64,000 bases of DNA from DATBHM01 sp963772375. GTDB lineage: Bacteria; Actinomycetota; UBA4738; JACQTL01. The notes under the pieces were generated by a model, which was given only the letters and a program-made list of their open reading frames with translations, made no database searches and had not been told where the DNA came from. Within the stretch, counting starts at the first letter, position 1, and every line of letters begins with the position of its first letter. The stretch is from contig CAVYXG010000005.1 of NCBI GenBank assembly GCA_963772375.1, forward strand, positions 1,488,001 to 1,552,000, written 5' to 3'. Below, one piece after another: positions 32,606 through 40,114 of this stretch. A program made the position numbers and the translations under genes.

Positions 32606-33504
32606 TGCGGATGCTCGTCAGCGTGCCCCTCGACACGGTGGCGTCGATCTTCTCGCACCCCTTCATGCGGTACGCGTTTCTCACCGGCACGGCCGTTGCG
32701 GTGGCGTGCGGACTGGTCGGGTATTTCGTGGTGCTCCGGGGGCAGGTGTTCACCGGCGACGCGCTGAGCCACGTGGCGTTCACCGGAGCGCTCGCCGCGC
32801 TGGCGATCGGGATCGACCTGCGGGTCGGGCTGTTCGTGGCCACGGTCGCGGTGGCCGTGGGGATGGGTCTCCTGGGCAGGAGCGGACGGGCGGACGACGT
32901 CGTCATCGGCAGCGTGTTCGCGTGGGTCCTCGGGCTCGGCGTGCTGTTCCTGAGCATCTACACGACGAGCAGGAGCGGGGCGGCGGGGGCGAACGGCGCC
33001 GCCGGGGTGAGCGTCCTGTTCGGGTCGATCTTCGGGCTGTCGGCTCGGGATTCGTTCGTCGCCACCCTGATCGCGGTGGTTGTGACGATCCTGTTGCTGG
33101 GTATCGCCCGGCCCCTGTTGTTCGCCACCCTCGATGCCGCGGTGGCCGCGGCCAGGGGGGTGCCAGTCCGAGCGCTGGGGATCGCGTTCCTTGCCCTGGT
33201 GGGCCTCACCGCCGCGGAGACGACCCAGGTGGTCGGGGCCCTCCTGCTGGTGGGGCTGCTCGCGGCACCCGCGGCCGCGGCGCAGCGATTGACCGTCCGG
33301 CCGTTCGTCGGGCTTTGCCTGTCCCCGCTGTTGGCCGTTTCGGCCACGTGGATCGGACTGTGGCTGAGCTACGTCATCCCCCGGGTTCCTCCGAGCTTCT
33401 CCATCATCGCCACGGCCGTCGCAGTCTTCGGCGTGGTGCGTGTCGGCGGGTCAGCATGGGAGCGACGACGCGACGGATCACGAAAAGCCACCTCCATCAT
33501 TTGA
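32605..33504 (+). CDS. Metal ABC transporter permease (ZnuB-like), second copy
   Basis: A 299-residue ABC-3 permease, clearly related to the first: VFTGDALSHVAFTGA near residue 50 (a classic family motif, where the first copy reads TFAGHTLSVVGFPGA), GVPVRALGIAFLALVGLTAAETTQVVGALLLVGLLAAPAAAAQ, and a basic tail. This copy is the more canonical of the two. Two unlike permeases in one operon suggest a heterodimer. Confidence 0.9.
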   Translation: MRMLVSVPLDTVASIFSHPFMRYAFLTGTAVAVACGLVGYFVVLRGQVFTGDALSHVAFTGALAALAIGIDLRVGLFVATVAVAVGMGLLGRSGRADDVVIGSVFAWVLGLGVLFLSIYTTSRSGAAGANGAAGVSVLFGSIFGLSARDSFVATLIAVVVTILLLGIARPLLFATLDAAVAAARGVPVRALGIAFLALVGLTAAETTQVVGALLLVGLLAAPAAAAQRLTVRPFVGLCLSPLLAVSATWIGLWLSYVIPRVPPSFSIIATAVAVFGVVRVGGSAWERRRDGSRKATSII

Positions 33505-33567
33505 TCCAACGTGCAGTGTCCTGGTCGAATGGGGATGGTGGTCGAATCACCAGTGTGGTGTATTGCG

Positions 33568-33597
33568 TTGGACTTGCCTGAACGAGACTCCTACCAT
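33568..33597 (+). promoter_or_regulatory. Promoter for the branched-chain-type binding protein gene
   Basis: TTGGAC (33568-33573) and TACCAT (33592-33597) are separated by 18 bp. Transcription near 33604 would leave a leader of about 130 nt before the ATG at 33732. It separates the lipoprotein gene from the metal transporter operon. Confidence 0.5.
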
Positions 33598-33731
33598 CGG
33601 CTCGACACCAACCTCAGGGTGTCTCCCCATGGATCCCGGCCGCCGTGGACCCACCCACCCTGCCTTGGCCGCCGGGATCCCCCCGGGGAGGCGGCCTTCG
33701 ATGCGTCGGTGGAGAGCGAGATGGTGGCCCC

Positions 33732-34994
33732 ATGAAGCGAGGTGCGCTCGCGGTCAGCGTCATCGTGGCGGCCGCAACCGTCGCCGCGGCGTGCGGGACC
33801 TCGCCCCTCTCGGGAACGCGACAGCTCGAGATCGGAGCCGTCTACCCGATGAGCGGTCCAGACGGGACGGCCGGCCTCGACGAGCTGCGGGGCGTTCGGC
33901 TCGCGGCGGAGTTCGTGAACCAAGAGGGCGGCGTCCTCGGCCGGCCGGTCAGCTTGGACGCCATCGACACGCCCACCGGCGACGCCGTTCCGGACGCCAT
34001 CGCCACCCTGCACGCGCGCGGCATCCAGGTGGTGCTGGGGAGCAACAGCAGCGACATCTCGGCCGACGCCGGCCAGCTCGCCACCCGCGACCGGATGGTG
34101 TTCTGGGAGACCGGAGCGGTCGGGGAGATGAGCGGGGACGCGACCGGGGGGCTGGCTTTCAAAGTCGCCCCGAGCGGCCTGGTGCTCGGGAGCGCCGGGA
34201 TCGCGTTCATCGCCAACGAGATGGCGTCTCGTCTGCATCGGATCCCGAACGATTTGCGGTTCGCAGTCGTCAACGTGACGGATCGGTACGGGGCCGCCGT
34301 CGCGAGGGGCGCGCTCAGGGAGATCGCCCGGCGCCATCTGCATCTCGTGGGCCGGTTCAGGTACCCCCCGACTGCCCTGCCCACGCCGGCGCTCGTCAGC
34401 AGGATCGCGGCGGCCCATCCAGACGTGCTGTTCGTAGCGTCCTACATCCCGGACGGCGTGGCATTGAATCGGGAGCTCGCCCGGCAGCACGTTCCCCTCC
34501 TGGCCAACATCGGAACGTCATCGAGCTACTGCATGCCGGGCTTCGGGGACCGGCTGGGATCGATCGCCGTCGGCTCGTTCGCCACCGACAAGCCCGATGG
34601 CGAATCGCTCAACGCGAGCGGCCTGACGCCGGGAGGCCGTGCGCTGCTTCGTCGAGCGACGGGCGCGTTCCGGACCCAGTTCGGTGACGAGATGTCGGCA
34701 CCTGCGCTGGCCGGATTCTCCGCCGCGTGGGCGCTGTTCCACGACGTCATGCCGCGAGCCGCCACGTCCTCGGCGCGTTCGATCGCCGCCGCGGCGCTTC
34801 GGGCCCGACTGCCGATGGGGACCCTGCCGAACGGTAGTGGCCTGGCGTTCTCCGAGCCGGGCACGGCACATCCGGGGTCGAACCTCCGGGCGCTGAGCGT
34901 CATCTGGGAATGGGTTGGTGTGCGGCAGCGTGCGGTCGTCTGGCCGCCCCGGTACGCGACGTCCTCGATCCGGGCAATCCCGCTCGCCGTGTGA
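33732..34994 (+). CDS. Branched-chain amino-acid-type (Peripla_BP_6) substrate-binding lipoprotein
   Basis: A 420-residue protein with a lipoprotein signal (AATVAAACGTS, lipid Cys ~21) and a type I periplasmic-binding fold: LEIGAVYPMSGPDGTAGLDELRGVRLAAEFVNQEGGVLGRPV, then GIQVVLGSNSSDISADAGQLATRDRMVFWETGA, the usual first-lobe elements. The family binds Leu/Ile/Val, amides, urea or aromatic compounds. No permease or ATPase of the Liv type is nearby. The stop overlaps a GTG of the next gene, so a link to that membrane protein is more likely than to a transporter. Confidence 0.82.
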   Translation: MKRGALAVSVIVAAATVAAACGTSPLSGTRQLEIGAVYPMSGPDGTAGLDELRGVRLAAEFVNQEGGVLGRPVSLDAIDTPTGDAVPDAIATLHARGIQVVLGSNSSDISADAGQLATRDRMVFWETGAVGEMSGDATGGLAFKVAPSGLVLGSAGIAFIANEMASRLHRIPNDLRFAVVNVTDRYGAAVARGALREIARRHLHLVGRFRYPPTALPTPALVSRIAAAHPDVLFVASYIPDGVALNRELARQHVPLLANIGTSSSYCMPGFGDRLGSIAVGSFATDKPDGESLNASGLTPGGRALLRRATGAFRTQFGDEMSAPALAGFSAAWALFHDVMPRAATSSARSIAAAALRARLPMGTLPNGSGLAFSEPGTAHPGSNLRALSVIWEWVGVRQRAVVWPPRYATSSIRAIPLAV

Positions 34995-35002
34995 GGCGGG
35001 CG

Positions 35003-35950
35003 ATGCCGGGTTCGGGGCGGGATCCCGCGTCACGGCGTCGGCGAGCCGTCCTGTTCGGCCTTGTGGCGGCCGCCGCGTTCGTCGCCGGTGCGTGGATCTC
35101 CGGATCGATCAGTCCGTTTGCGCGCCGCCCGATCCTCGACGGGGGCGCCACGCTGCCGTACCGCTGGGTCTCGCCGCCTGCGGACCTGGCGAGCACCAAC
35201 AAGACGCCGTACTCGGCTCGGGCCACGCTCTCATTTCAGGGCGACAAGTCGGACCCGGACGTCGTCAACACGAACGACCAGCAGGCGGAGGTCGTGCTCG
35301 CGCTCGGCGCCATCCCGAAGACGCCGGGCGCGGATTCGGTCACCGTGACCATCGACGCGGTCGACCCCTCCACCATCGGCTTGCCCCCGGATCACCTGTC
35401 CGTGCTCGGGAACGCCTACCGATTCCGGGTCACGTACGAGCCGTCACGGGTTGCGGTGTCCACCTTCCGAACGCACCCGCAGGTGTTCCTCATGTGGCCG
35501 GCGGTCGGCATCCGGGCTCACGACCGCACGATCATCTACTCGCCGGACGGAACGTCCTGGACGAGCTTGAAGACTGACGCCGACCATTCGCTGCTGACGG
35601 CGATGGCCGAGGCGTCGTCGGTCGATGGTTACTTCGAGGTGGCGACGACCGGCCACCTTCCCTCGCCATCGCCGGTGGGGTCAGGCGGTTCTACTGGGGG
35701 CCAGGGAGGCGGCGGAGGCGGGTCAGTCATTCCCTGGGTGGCAGTCGGCGCTGCCGTGGTCGTCGCGGCCGCATTGGTGATCGCGCGGATGCGCTCCCGG
35801 GCCAGGGAGCGTGAGTTCCAGTCGTATGAGCGGTACCGCGAAGTGGACGCGCCCTCAGCCATTTCGCCAGGAGACGCCGACGCTCCGGATGCGACCCGGC
35901 GGGGAAGCACGCACGCAAAGGGTGCCCATCGACGGCGACGCCGCCGTTGA
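35003..35950 (+). CDS. Bitopic/two-helix membrane protein with extracytoplasmic domain, unknown
   Basis: A 315-residue protein: short basic N-terminus, one helix (about residues 14-34), a ~190-residue beta-rich extracytoplasmic domain (YRWVSPPADL...FLMWPAVGIRAHDRTIIYSPDG), a Gly/Ser linker, a second helix (~243-263) and a cytoplasmic tail ending in a run of Arg. The ATG has GAGG 6 bases upstream; a GTG at 34991 overlaps the upstream stop and is an alternative. Co-transcribed with the orphan binding protein, so it may act as an anchor or sensor partner. No family recognised. Confidence 0.65.
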   Translation: MPGSGRDPASRRRRAVLFGLVAAAAFVAGAWISGSISPFARRPILDGGATLPYRWVSPPADLASTNKTPYSARATLSFQGDKSDPDVVNTNDQQAEVVLALGAIPKTPGADSVTVTIDAVDPSTIGLPPDHLSVLGNAYRFRVTYEPSRVAVSTFRTHPQVFLMWPAVGIRAHDRTIIYSPDGTSWTSLKTDADHSLLTAMAEASSVDGYFEVATTGHLPSPSPVGSGGSTGGQGGGGGGSVIPWVAVGAAVVVAAALVIARMRSRAREREFQSYERYREVDAPSAISPGDADAPDATRRGSTHAKGAHRRRRRR

Positions 35951-35994
35951 GGCGGTGGGAGGAACAGCGTGCCTACCGAGGAAACCCCCGCCCG

Positions 35995-36759
35995 TCAGCC
36001 GTTCAGGTACGGGTGCTTCGGCCGGGGGATCGAGGTGATCTTCCCGGCGTCGAGCAGGATCTCGTCCTGCAGGGGGTACAGCGCCCCGGTCACCGTCACC
36101 CACTGCCCCGACTTGTAGGGCCCGCCCGTCACGTCCACCACCCGGACCAGTGCGTTCAGCGCGTCGGCGATGCAGCACGTCACGACGAACCGGTTCAGCT
36201 GGAACTCGTCCGACAGGGTCCCCGCTTCGTGGGTGACGAACCCGGTGAACGTGACCTCGTCGCCGGCCCGCTTGGCGAGCGCCTTCAGCACGTCCGGCTC
36301 GTAGAGCGCGGCCGACACGGCGATCTGGAGCTGCGGGTCGTTCGCGGCGCCGATGTCGGTGACCGACACGCCGCCCGTGTACACGCCGCGGCGGGCTGCC
36401 GCGTATGTCCCCAGCGCGGTCGACGGCATCGCGAGAATTATGGCCACGGGGACCGCGAGCAGGGCCAGGGCGGCCGCCTGCCGGGTGGTGAACCGCGACC
36501 CGTGCGACCGACGCGCCCCGATCAGCCGGCCGATCGCTCCGGCGGTCAGCACGATCGCGCCGAACGGCACCACCCAGAAGATCCGCGACGACACGTGCAG
36601 GGCCCACCCGCCGGAGACCCACAGATACCAGAAGACCCCCGCCCATGCGGCCAGGACGGCGACCGTCCACAGCGCGCCGGTGTCCCAGTGCCGCTGCGGG
36701 CTCGTGGGCGCGTTGTTCGATTCCGTCGCTGGATGGTCCATCGCGTCGGGCGGCTTCAT
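35995..36759 (-). CDS. DUF1980 / TIGR03943 family protein (YcgQ-like)
   Basis: A 254-residue protein with three to four helices in the first half (ALWTVAVLAAWAGVFWYLWVS, IFWVVPFGAIVLTAG, ALALLAVPVAIILAM) and a soluble C-terminal part with VTFTGFVTHE, FVVTCCIADALN (paired Cys) and WVTVTGALYP, as in the TIGR03943/YcgQ family. Members always accompany DUF318 permeases; a B. subtilis pair is linked to metal homeostasis, and the exact role is unknown. The ATG overlaps the permease stop by 4 bp. It is the last gene of the five-gene leftward unit. Confidence 0.85.
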   Translation of the reverse strand: MKPPDAMDHPATESNNAPTSPQRHWDTGALWTVAVLAAWAGVFWYLWVSGGWALHVSSRIFWVVPFGAIVLTAGAIGRLIGARRSHGSRFTTRQAAALALLAVPVAIILAMPSTALGTYAAARRGVYTGGVSVTDIGAANDPQLQIAVSAALYEPDVLKALAKRAGDEVTFTGFVTHEAGTLSDEFQLNRFVVTCCIADALNALVRVVDVTGGPYKSGQWVTVTGALYPLQDEILLDAGKITSIPRPKHPYLNG

Positions 36760-37775
36760 TTCACCAGCGCCCCGATCCACATCGTCCCCGCGAACGTCAC
36801 GGTCGCCGCAACGATCAGCACCACCGTCACGAACCCCCGCCGGAACGTCCCCACGTACATCGACGCGAGCTTCAGGTTGAGCAGCGGCCCGAACACCAGG
36901 AACGCCAGCTGCGGCCCCGGCCCGAACTGCACGAAGGACGCCGCCACGAACGCATCCGACTGCGAGCACAGCGACAGCAGCCCGGCCAGGCCCATCATCA
37001 CGACCACGTTCAATCCGGTGGCGCCCGAGAGGGAATTCATCGCCGACGACGGAACGAAGGTCTGCAGCACGGCCGCCACCGCCGCGCCCAGCACCAGGTA
37101 GGTCGACATCGACACCGCGTCGGACGCGAAGTGGCCGAAGAACGCCCCGAACCGGTCGCCGTGATGGCCCGTGTCCGGCCCCTCGACGTCGAGGTGCTTC
37201 AACAGCTGACGTGACGATCTCCCGCTCACGGCCCACCCGACGCACATGGCGGCCAGCAAGCCCAGCCCCACCCGCCCGAGCACCATCGCCGGCGCCGTCG
37301 GCCGTCCGCGATAGGCCACCGCCGTCGACAGGATGACGATGGGGTTCACGATGGGCGCGGCCAGCATGAACGCGACCGCCGCTCCCGAGGACACCCCCCT
37401 CGATGCCAGGCGGCGGGCGACCGGCACCGAGCCGCACTCGCACACCGGGAATGCCAGCCCGGACACGCCGGCGATCGGCAGCTGCAGCCGCCGGGGGACC
37501 GCGGCGAACCGGGTGAACACCGATCCCGGGACGAACACCTCGATGGCCGCCGACACGAGCGCGCCCACCAGGACGAACGGGATGGCCTGGATCAGCAGCG
37601 AGGAGAACAGCAGCAGCAACGTGGACAGCCACGCGACGTGGTCGGCGTGGAGCAGCCGGAGCGAGGCGCCGACTGCGGCGACGATCAGGATCAACCCGCC
37701 GGCAACGACCCGGTTGATCCCGGGGAGCGGGACCGGGGGGCCCTCGACCTGCGGGAGCTCGACGGCGGCCTTCAC
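36756..37775 (-). CDS. DUF318 (ArsP_1-family) permease
   Basis: A 339-residue polytopic protein with about eight helices and the family motifs FPVCECGSVPVARRLASRGVSSGAAVAFMLAAPIVNPIVILST (residues ~100-145) and GLLSLCSQSDAFVAASF (~280). The PF03773 group includes the organoarsenical exporter ArsP and uncharacterised metal-linked permeases. The GTG at 37775 overlaps the stop of the upstream phosphatase-like gene (GTGA), and the DUF1980 start overlaps its own stop, so three genes are tightly coupled. Substrate unknown. Confidence 0.87.
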   Translation of the reverse strand: MKAAVELPQVEGPPVPLPGINRVVAGGLILIVAAVGASLRLLHADHVAWLSTLLLLFSSLLIQAIPFVLVGALVSAAIEVFVPGSVFTRFAAVPRRLQLPIAGVSGLAFPVCECGSVPVARRLASRGVSSGAAVAFMLAAPIVNPIVILSTAVAYRGRPTAPAMVLGRVGLGLLAAMCVGWAVSGRSSRQLLKHLDVEGPDTGHHGDRFGAFFGHFASDAVSMSTYLVLGAAVAAVLQTFVPSSAMNSLSGATGLNVVVMMGLAGLLSLCSQSDAFVAASFVQFGPGPQLAFLVFGPLLNLKLASMYVGTFRRGFVTVVLIVAATVTFAGTMWIGALVK

Positions 37776-39166
37776 TGGCAGTACTTCCCGAGGGAGACGG
37801 CGAACGAGTCGAACGAGTCGCGCATCAGCCGCCCGCCGGTCGGAGCGCGCATCGCGAGCAGCGCCTTGACGATGTCTCGCCCGCTCACGGTGGCGTGCGC
37901 GGTGGCCTGAGCGAGGTAGATGCCGCCGGGCACGACCGCCTTGATCACGCCGGCCGCGGCCGGCAGCCGCTGCGTCAGCGCGGAGGCCGCGTCGGCTCCC
38001 GCCATGGAACCCGCCGGAGCGGTCGTCGTGGATCCTGTCCCGGCGACCACTGCCAGCCAGCCGCTGCCCTCCGCCGCTGCGGCGTTCGCCAGCACCTGCC
38101 GGGTCTCGCGGTCCAGGGTGGGGACCGTCCCCCGCAACACCACGCCCAGCACGTCGGTGGTTCCGTGCGACCCGAGCCCGTCGTGCAACAGCTTCCGGCT
38201 GGCCGCCACCTCGCGGGCCGGGGCCACGACGTCCACGACCGGCTTGCGGTGGTCGGACACGAAGTACTCGGTGCCGACCAGGCCCTGATCGCTCACGGCG
38301 GGCTCGACCAGTGCCACCCTGGACGATCCCTTCGTCACGTGGATGAGCTCCTGCGCGAACGTCGGCAGCTCGGCGGGGGGTCCTGCCGTCCCGCCGGCGT
38401 GCACGAGCGAGCCGCCGTACGGGGAGCGGAGCCAGGTTCCGGTGATGCCGTGCTGGGAGGGGAGGCTTCCGGTTCCCATGGTGGCGAGCACCGCCGCCGG
38501 GTCCACCGGCAGCGACCCGGTGTCGGCGTCGAGTGTCCCGGCCCCGGTGCGCAGCAGCGAGTGCAGCTCCGGCGTCGCCGCGCCGGCGAGGTCGGCCGAC
38601 CCCACGCCCTCCCACGCCACCAGCACGACGAGGCGTGGGGGGGCACCCGAACGCTGCACGGCGACGAGGTCCTTCCCGGTGCGGAGCCGCGACGGCGGCG
38701 TGATCCCAGCGAGGCGATCGAGGGTCGGTTCGACACCGTCCAGGCCCGTTTCCGATGGCAGCGCCGCCGGCCGGATCCCCGGCCCGGCGAACACCAGCGG
38801 GACCCGCGCCGCCGCCGGCCCGTCCACCGACAGCCAGGGAACGGTGAGGTCGCCGGGCCGATCGGTGGTCGACCCCACGATCGGTGTCCCGGCCGAGACG
38901 GCGAGGAGGTCGGGCGAGCGGCCGTCCTGGTAGCCGGCGGCGATTCGTGTCCGGACCTCGGACGGCAGCGAACAGAACGGCACGGAGCTGTGGGTCGGGG
39001 GTCCCGAGTCGCACGTCGCGCCGGAACACCCGCCGTAGGCGACCACGGCCGGGATCGAAGCCGCCAGGACCACGACCGCGAGGATCAGCGCGCGTCGGAT
39101 CGGGCTCGAGCGGGCGGGCTCGGCGTCCGCGCCGGGCCGGTCGGACCCGACCTCGGGGGAGTGCAT
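37772..39166 (-). CDS. Alkaline-phosphatase-fold protein, permuted and catalytically degenerate
   Basis: A 464-residue protein with a membrane anchor/signal (residues ~25-44) after a charged leader. Its architecture follows the active paralog at 40115-41854, with the phosphatase C-terminal segment placed first: GYQDGRSPDLL (79-88), VPLVFAGPGI (122-131), GLDGVEPTLDRLAGI, then LVVLVAWEG and ATMGTGSLPSQHGI (229-242). The expected catalytic residues are gone: Asp of the first strand is replaced (WEG, 185-187), the nucleophile/His context is altered, no TADHG motif remains (VAGTG), and the His after the SGD-like motif is missing. Probably a binding or regulatory pseudoenzyme. It ends GKYCQ and overlaps the permease start. 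Confidence 0.7.
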   Translation of the reverse strand: MHSPEVGSDRPGADAEPARSSPIRRALILAVVVLAASIPAVVAYGGCSGATCDSGPPTHSSVPFCSLPSEVRTRIAAGYQDGRSPDLLAVSAGTPIVGSTTDRPGDLTVPWLSVDGPAAARVPLVFAGPGIRPAALPSETGLDGVEPTLDRLAGITPPSRLRTGKDLVAVQRSGAPPRLVVLVAWEGVGSADLAGAATPELHSLLRTGAGTLDADTGSLPVDPAAVLATMGTGSLPSQHGITGTWLRSPYGGSLVHAGGTAGPPAELPTFAQELIHVTKGSSRVALVEPAVSDQGLVGTEYFVSDHRKPVVDVVAPAREVAASRKLLHDGLGSHGTTDVLGVVLRGTVPTLDRETRQVLANAAAAEGSGWLAVVAGTGSTTTAPAGSMAGADAASALTQRLPAAAGVIKAVVPGGIYLAQATAHATVSGRDIVKALLAMRAPTGGRLMRDSFDSFAVSLGKYCQ

Positions 39167-39204
39167 CGCTGGATTATCTCGTCAAGCTCCGAAAAAGCCG
39201 AGCC

Positions 39205-40047
39205 TCAGCCAAACCGCTTCGGGGGCCTGGTTGCCGCGACCGTCCCGGTGAGCGTCCCGAACCCCTCGGCATGGGCCTCGACCACGGCGCCGCGGTCCAG
39301 GCAGGGAGCCCGACCCATGTCGCACGGGTCGGCCACCGCCCCCGCCATCACCACGTCGCCCGGGCACAGGTCCTGGGCCTTCGACACGTACGCGAGCATC
39401 TCGGGGAACGACCACCCCAGCCCGGAGAGGTCGCCCGACGCGCGCTCCACGCCGTCCACGCGCAGCGTCAAGGTGAGCGCGGCCGGGTCCGGAAGGTCGT
39501 CGACCGTCTCCACGACCGGCCCGAGCGCCGTCCCGAAGTCCCGGGCCCGGGCCGGCGCCCCCCCCGCCGCCATCTCGCGGCGCTCCTCGTCGCGGGCCAC
39601 CCATGCCAGCGCGAGCGTGTACCCGAGGATCGATCGAGACGCCTCGGCCACCGTCAGCTCGCGCCCCCACCGGCCGACGACGCACGCCAGCTTCAGCTCG
39701 GCGTCGAGCTCGCGGACGAACGGCGGTGGTTCGATCGCCGCACCGGGACCGACGGCGGAGCGGTGGTTCACCGTCCGGTAGGTGCGGCCGACGCCGAAGT
39801 CGCGGATCGACGACGGCAGCAGCGGCGCCTGCAGCCGGGGCGCAGCGACGGCGAACGACAGCACGTCCTCACGGGTGAGGGCCTCCCGGGCGGCCTCCAG
39901 CACGGTGCCCCGGTCCGACGCGACGAGCGTCTCCATGGTCACCGGGAACACGGGGTGTCCGACCGCCTCGGCCAGGTCGACGACGCGCTTGCCGACGACC
40001 GCCCCGAGCCGCCGATCCCCTTTCCGTTCGAAGGTGGCGAGCTTCAC
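39205..40047 (-). CDS. Fumarylacetoacetate hydrolase family protein lacking metal ligands
   Basis: A 280-residue FAH-family protein: N-terminal RLGAVVGKRVVDLAEAVG and a C-terminal mixed-beta core. In active members the metal is held by E-x-E and a later Asp. Here the first Glu is kept (E117 in DAELKL) but the second is Lys119, and the Asp of the GYxxxxDxxxRD motif is Ala148 (GYTLALAWVARD); the conserved K of the AKSFD motif reads ARDFG. Normal divalent-metal hydrolysis is therefore unlikely. It lies between the two phosphatase-fold genes (gaps 67 and 38 bp). If still enzymatic, its mechanism must differ. Confidence 0.8.
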   Translation of the reverse strand: MKLATFERKGDRRLGAVVGKRVVDLAEAVGHPVFPVTMETLVASDRGTVLEAAREALTREDVLSFAVAAPRLQAPLLPSSIRDFGVGRTYRTVNHRSAVGPGAAIEPPPFVRELDAELKLACVVGRWGRELTVAEASRSILGYTLALAWVARDEERREMAAGGAPARARDFGTALGPVVETVDDLPDPAALTLTLRVDGVERASGDLSGLGWSFPEMLAYVSKAQDLCPGDVVMAGAVADPCDMGRAPCLDRGAVVEAHAEGFGTLTGTVAATRPPKRFG

Positions 40048-40114
40048 AGGGAGCGCGATGCTACACCCGGGCCTCGCCGATTCCGGGGATTTCGCCGAGA
40101 CCTTCGCCCGTCCT

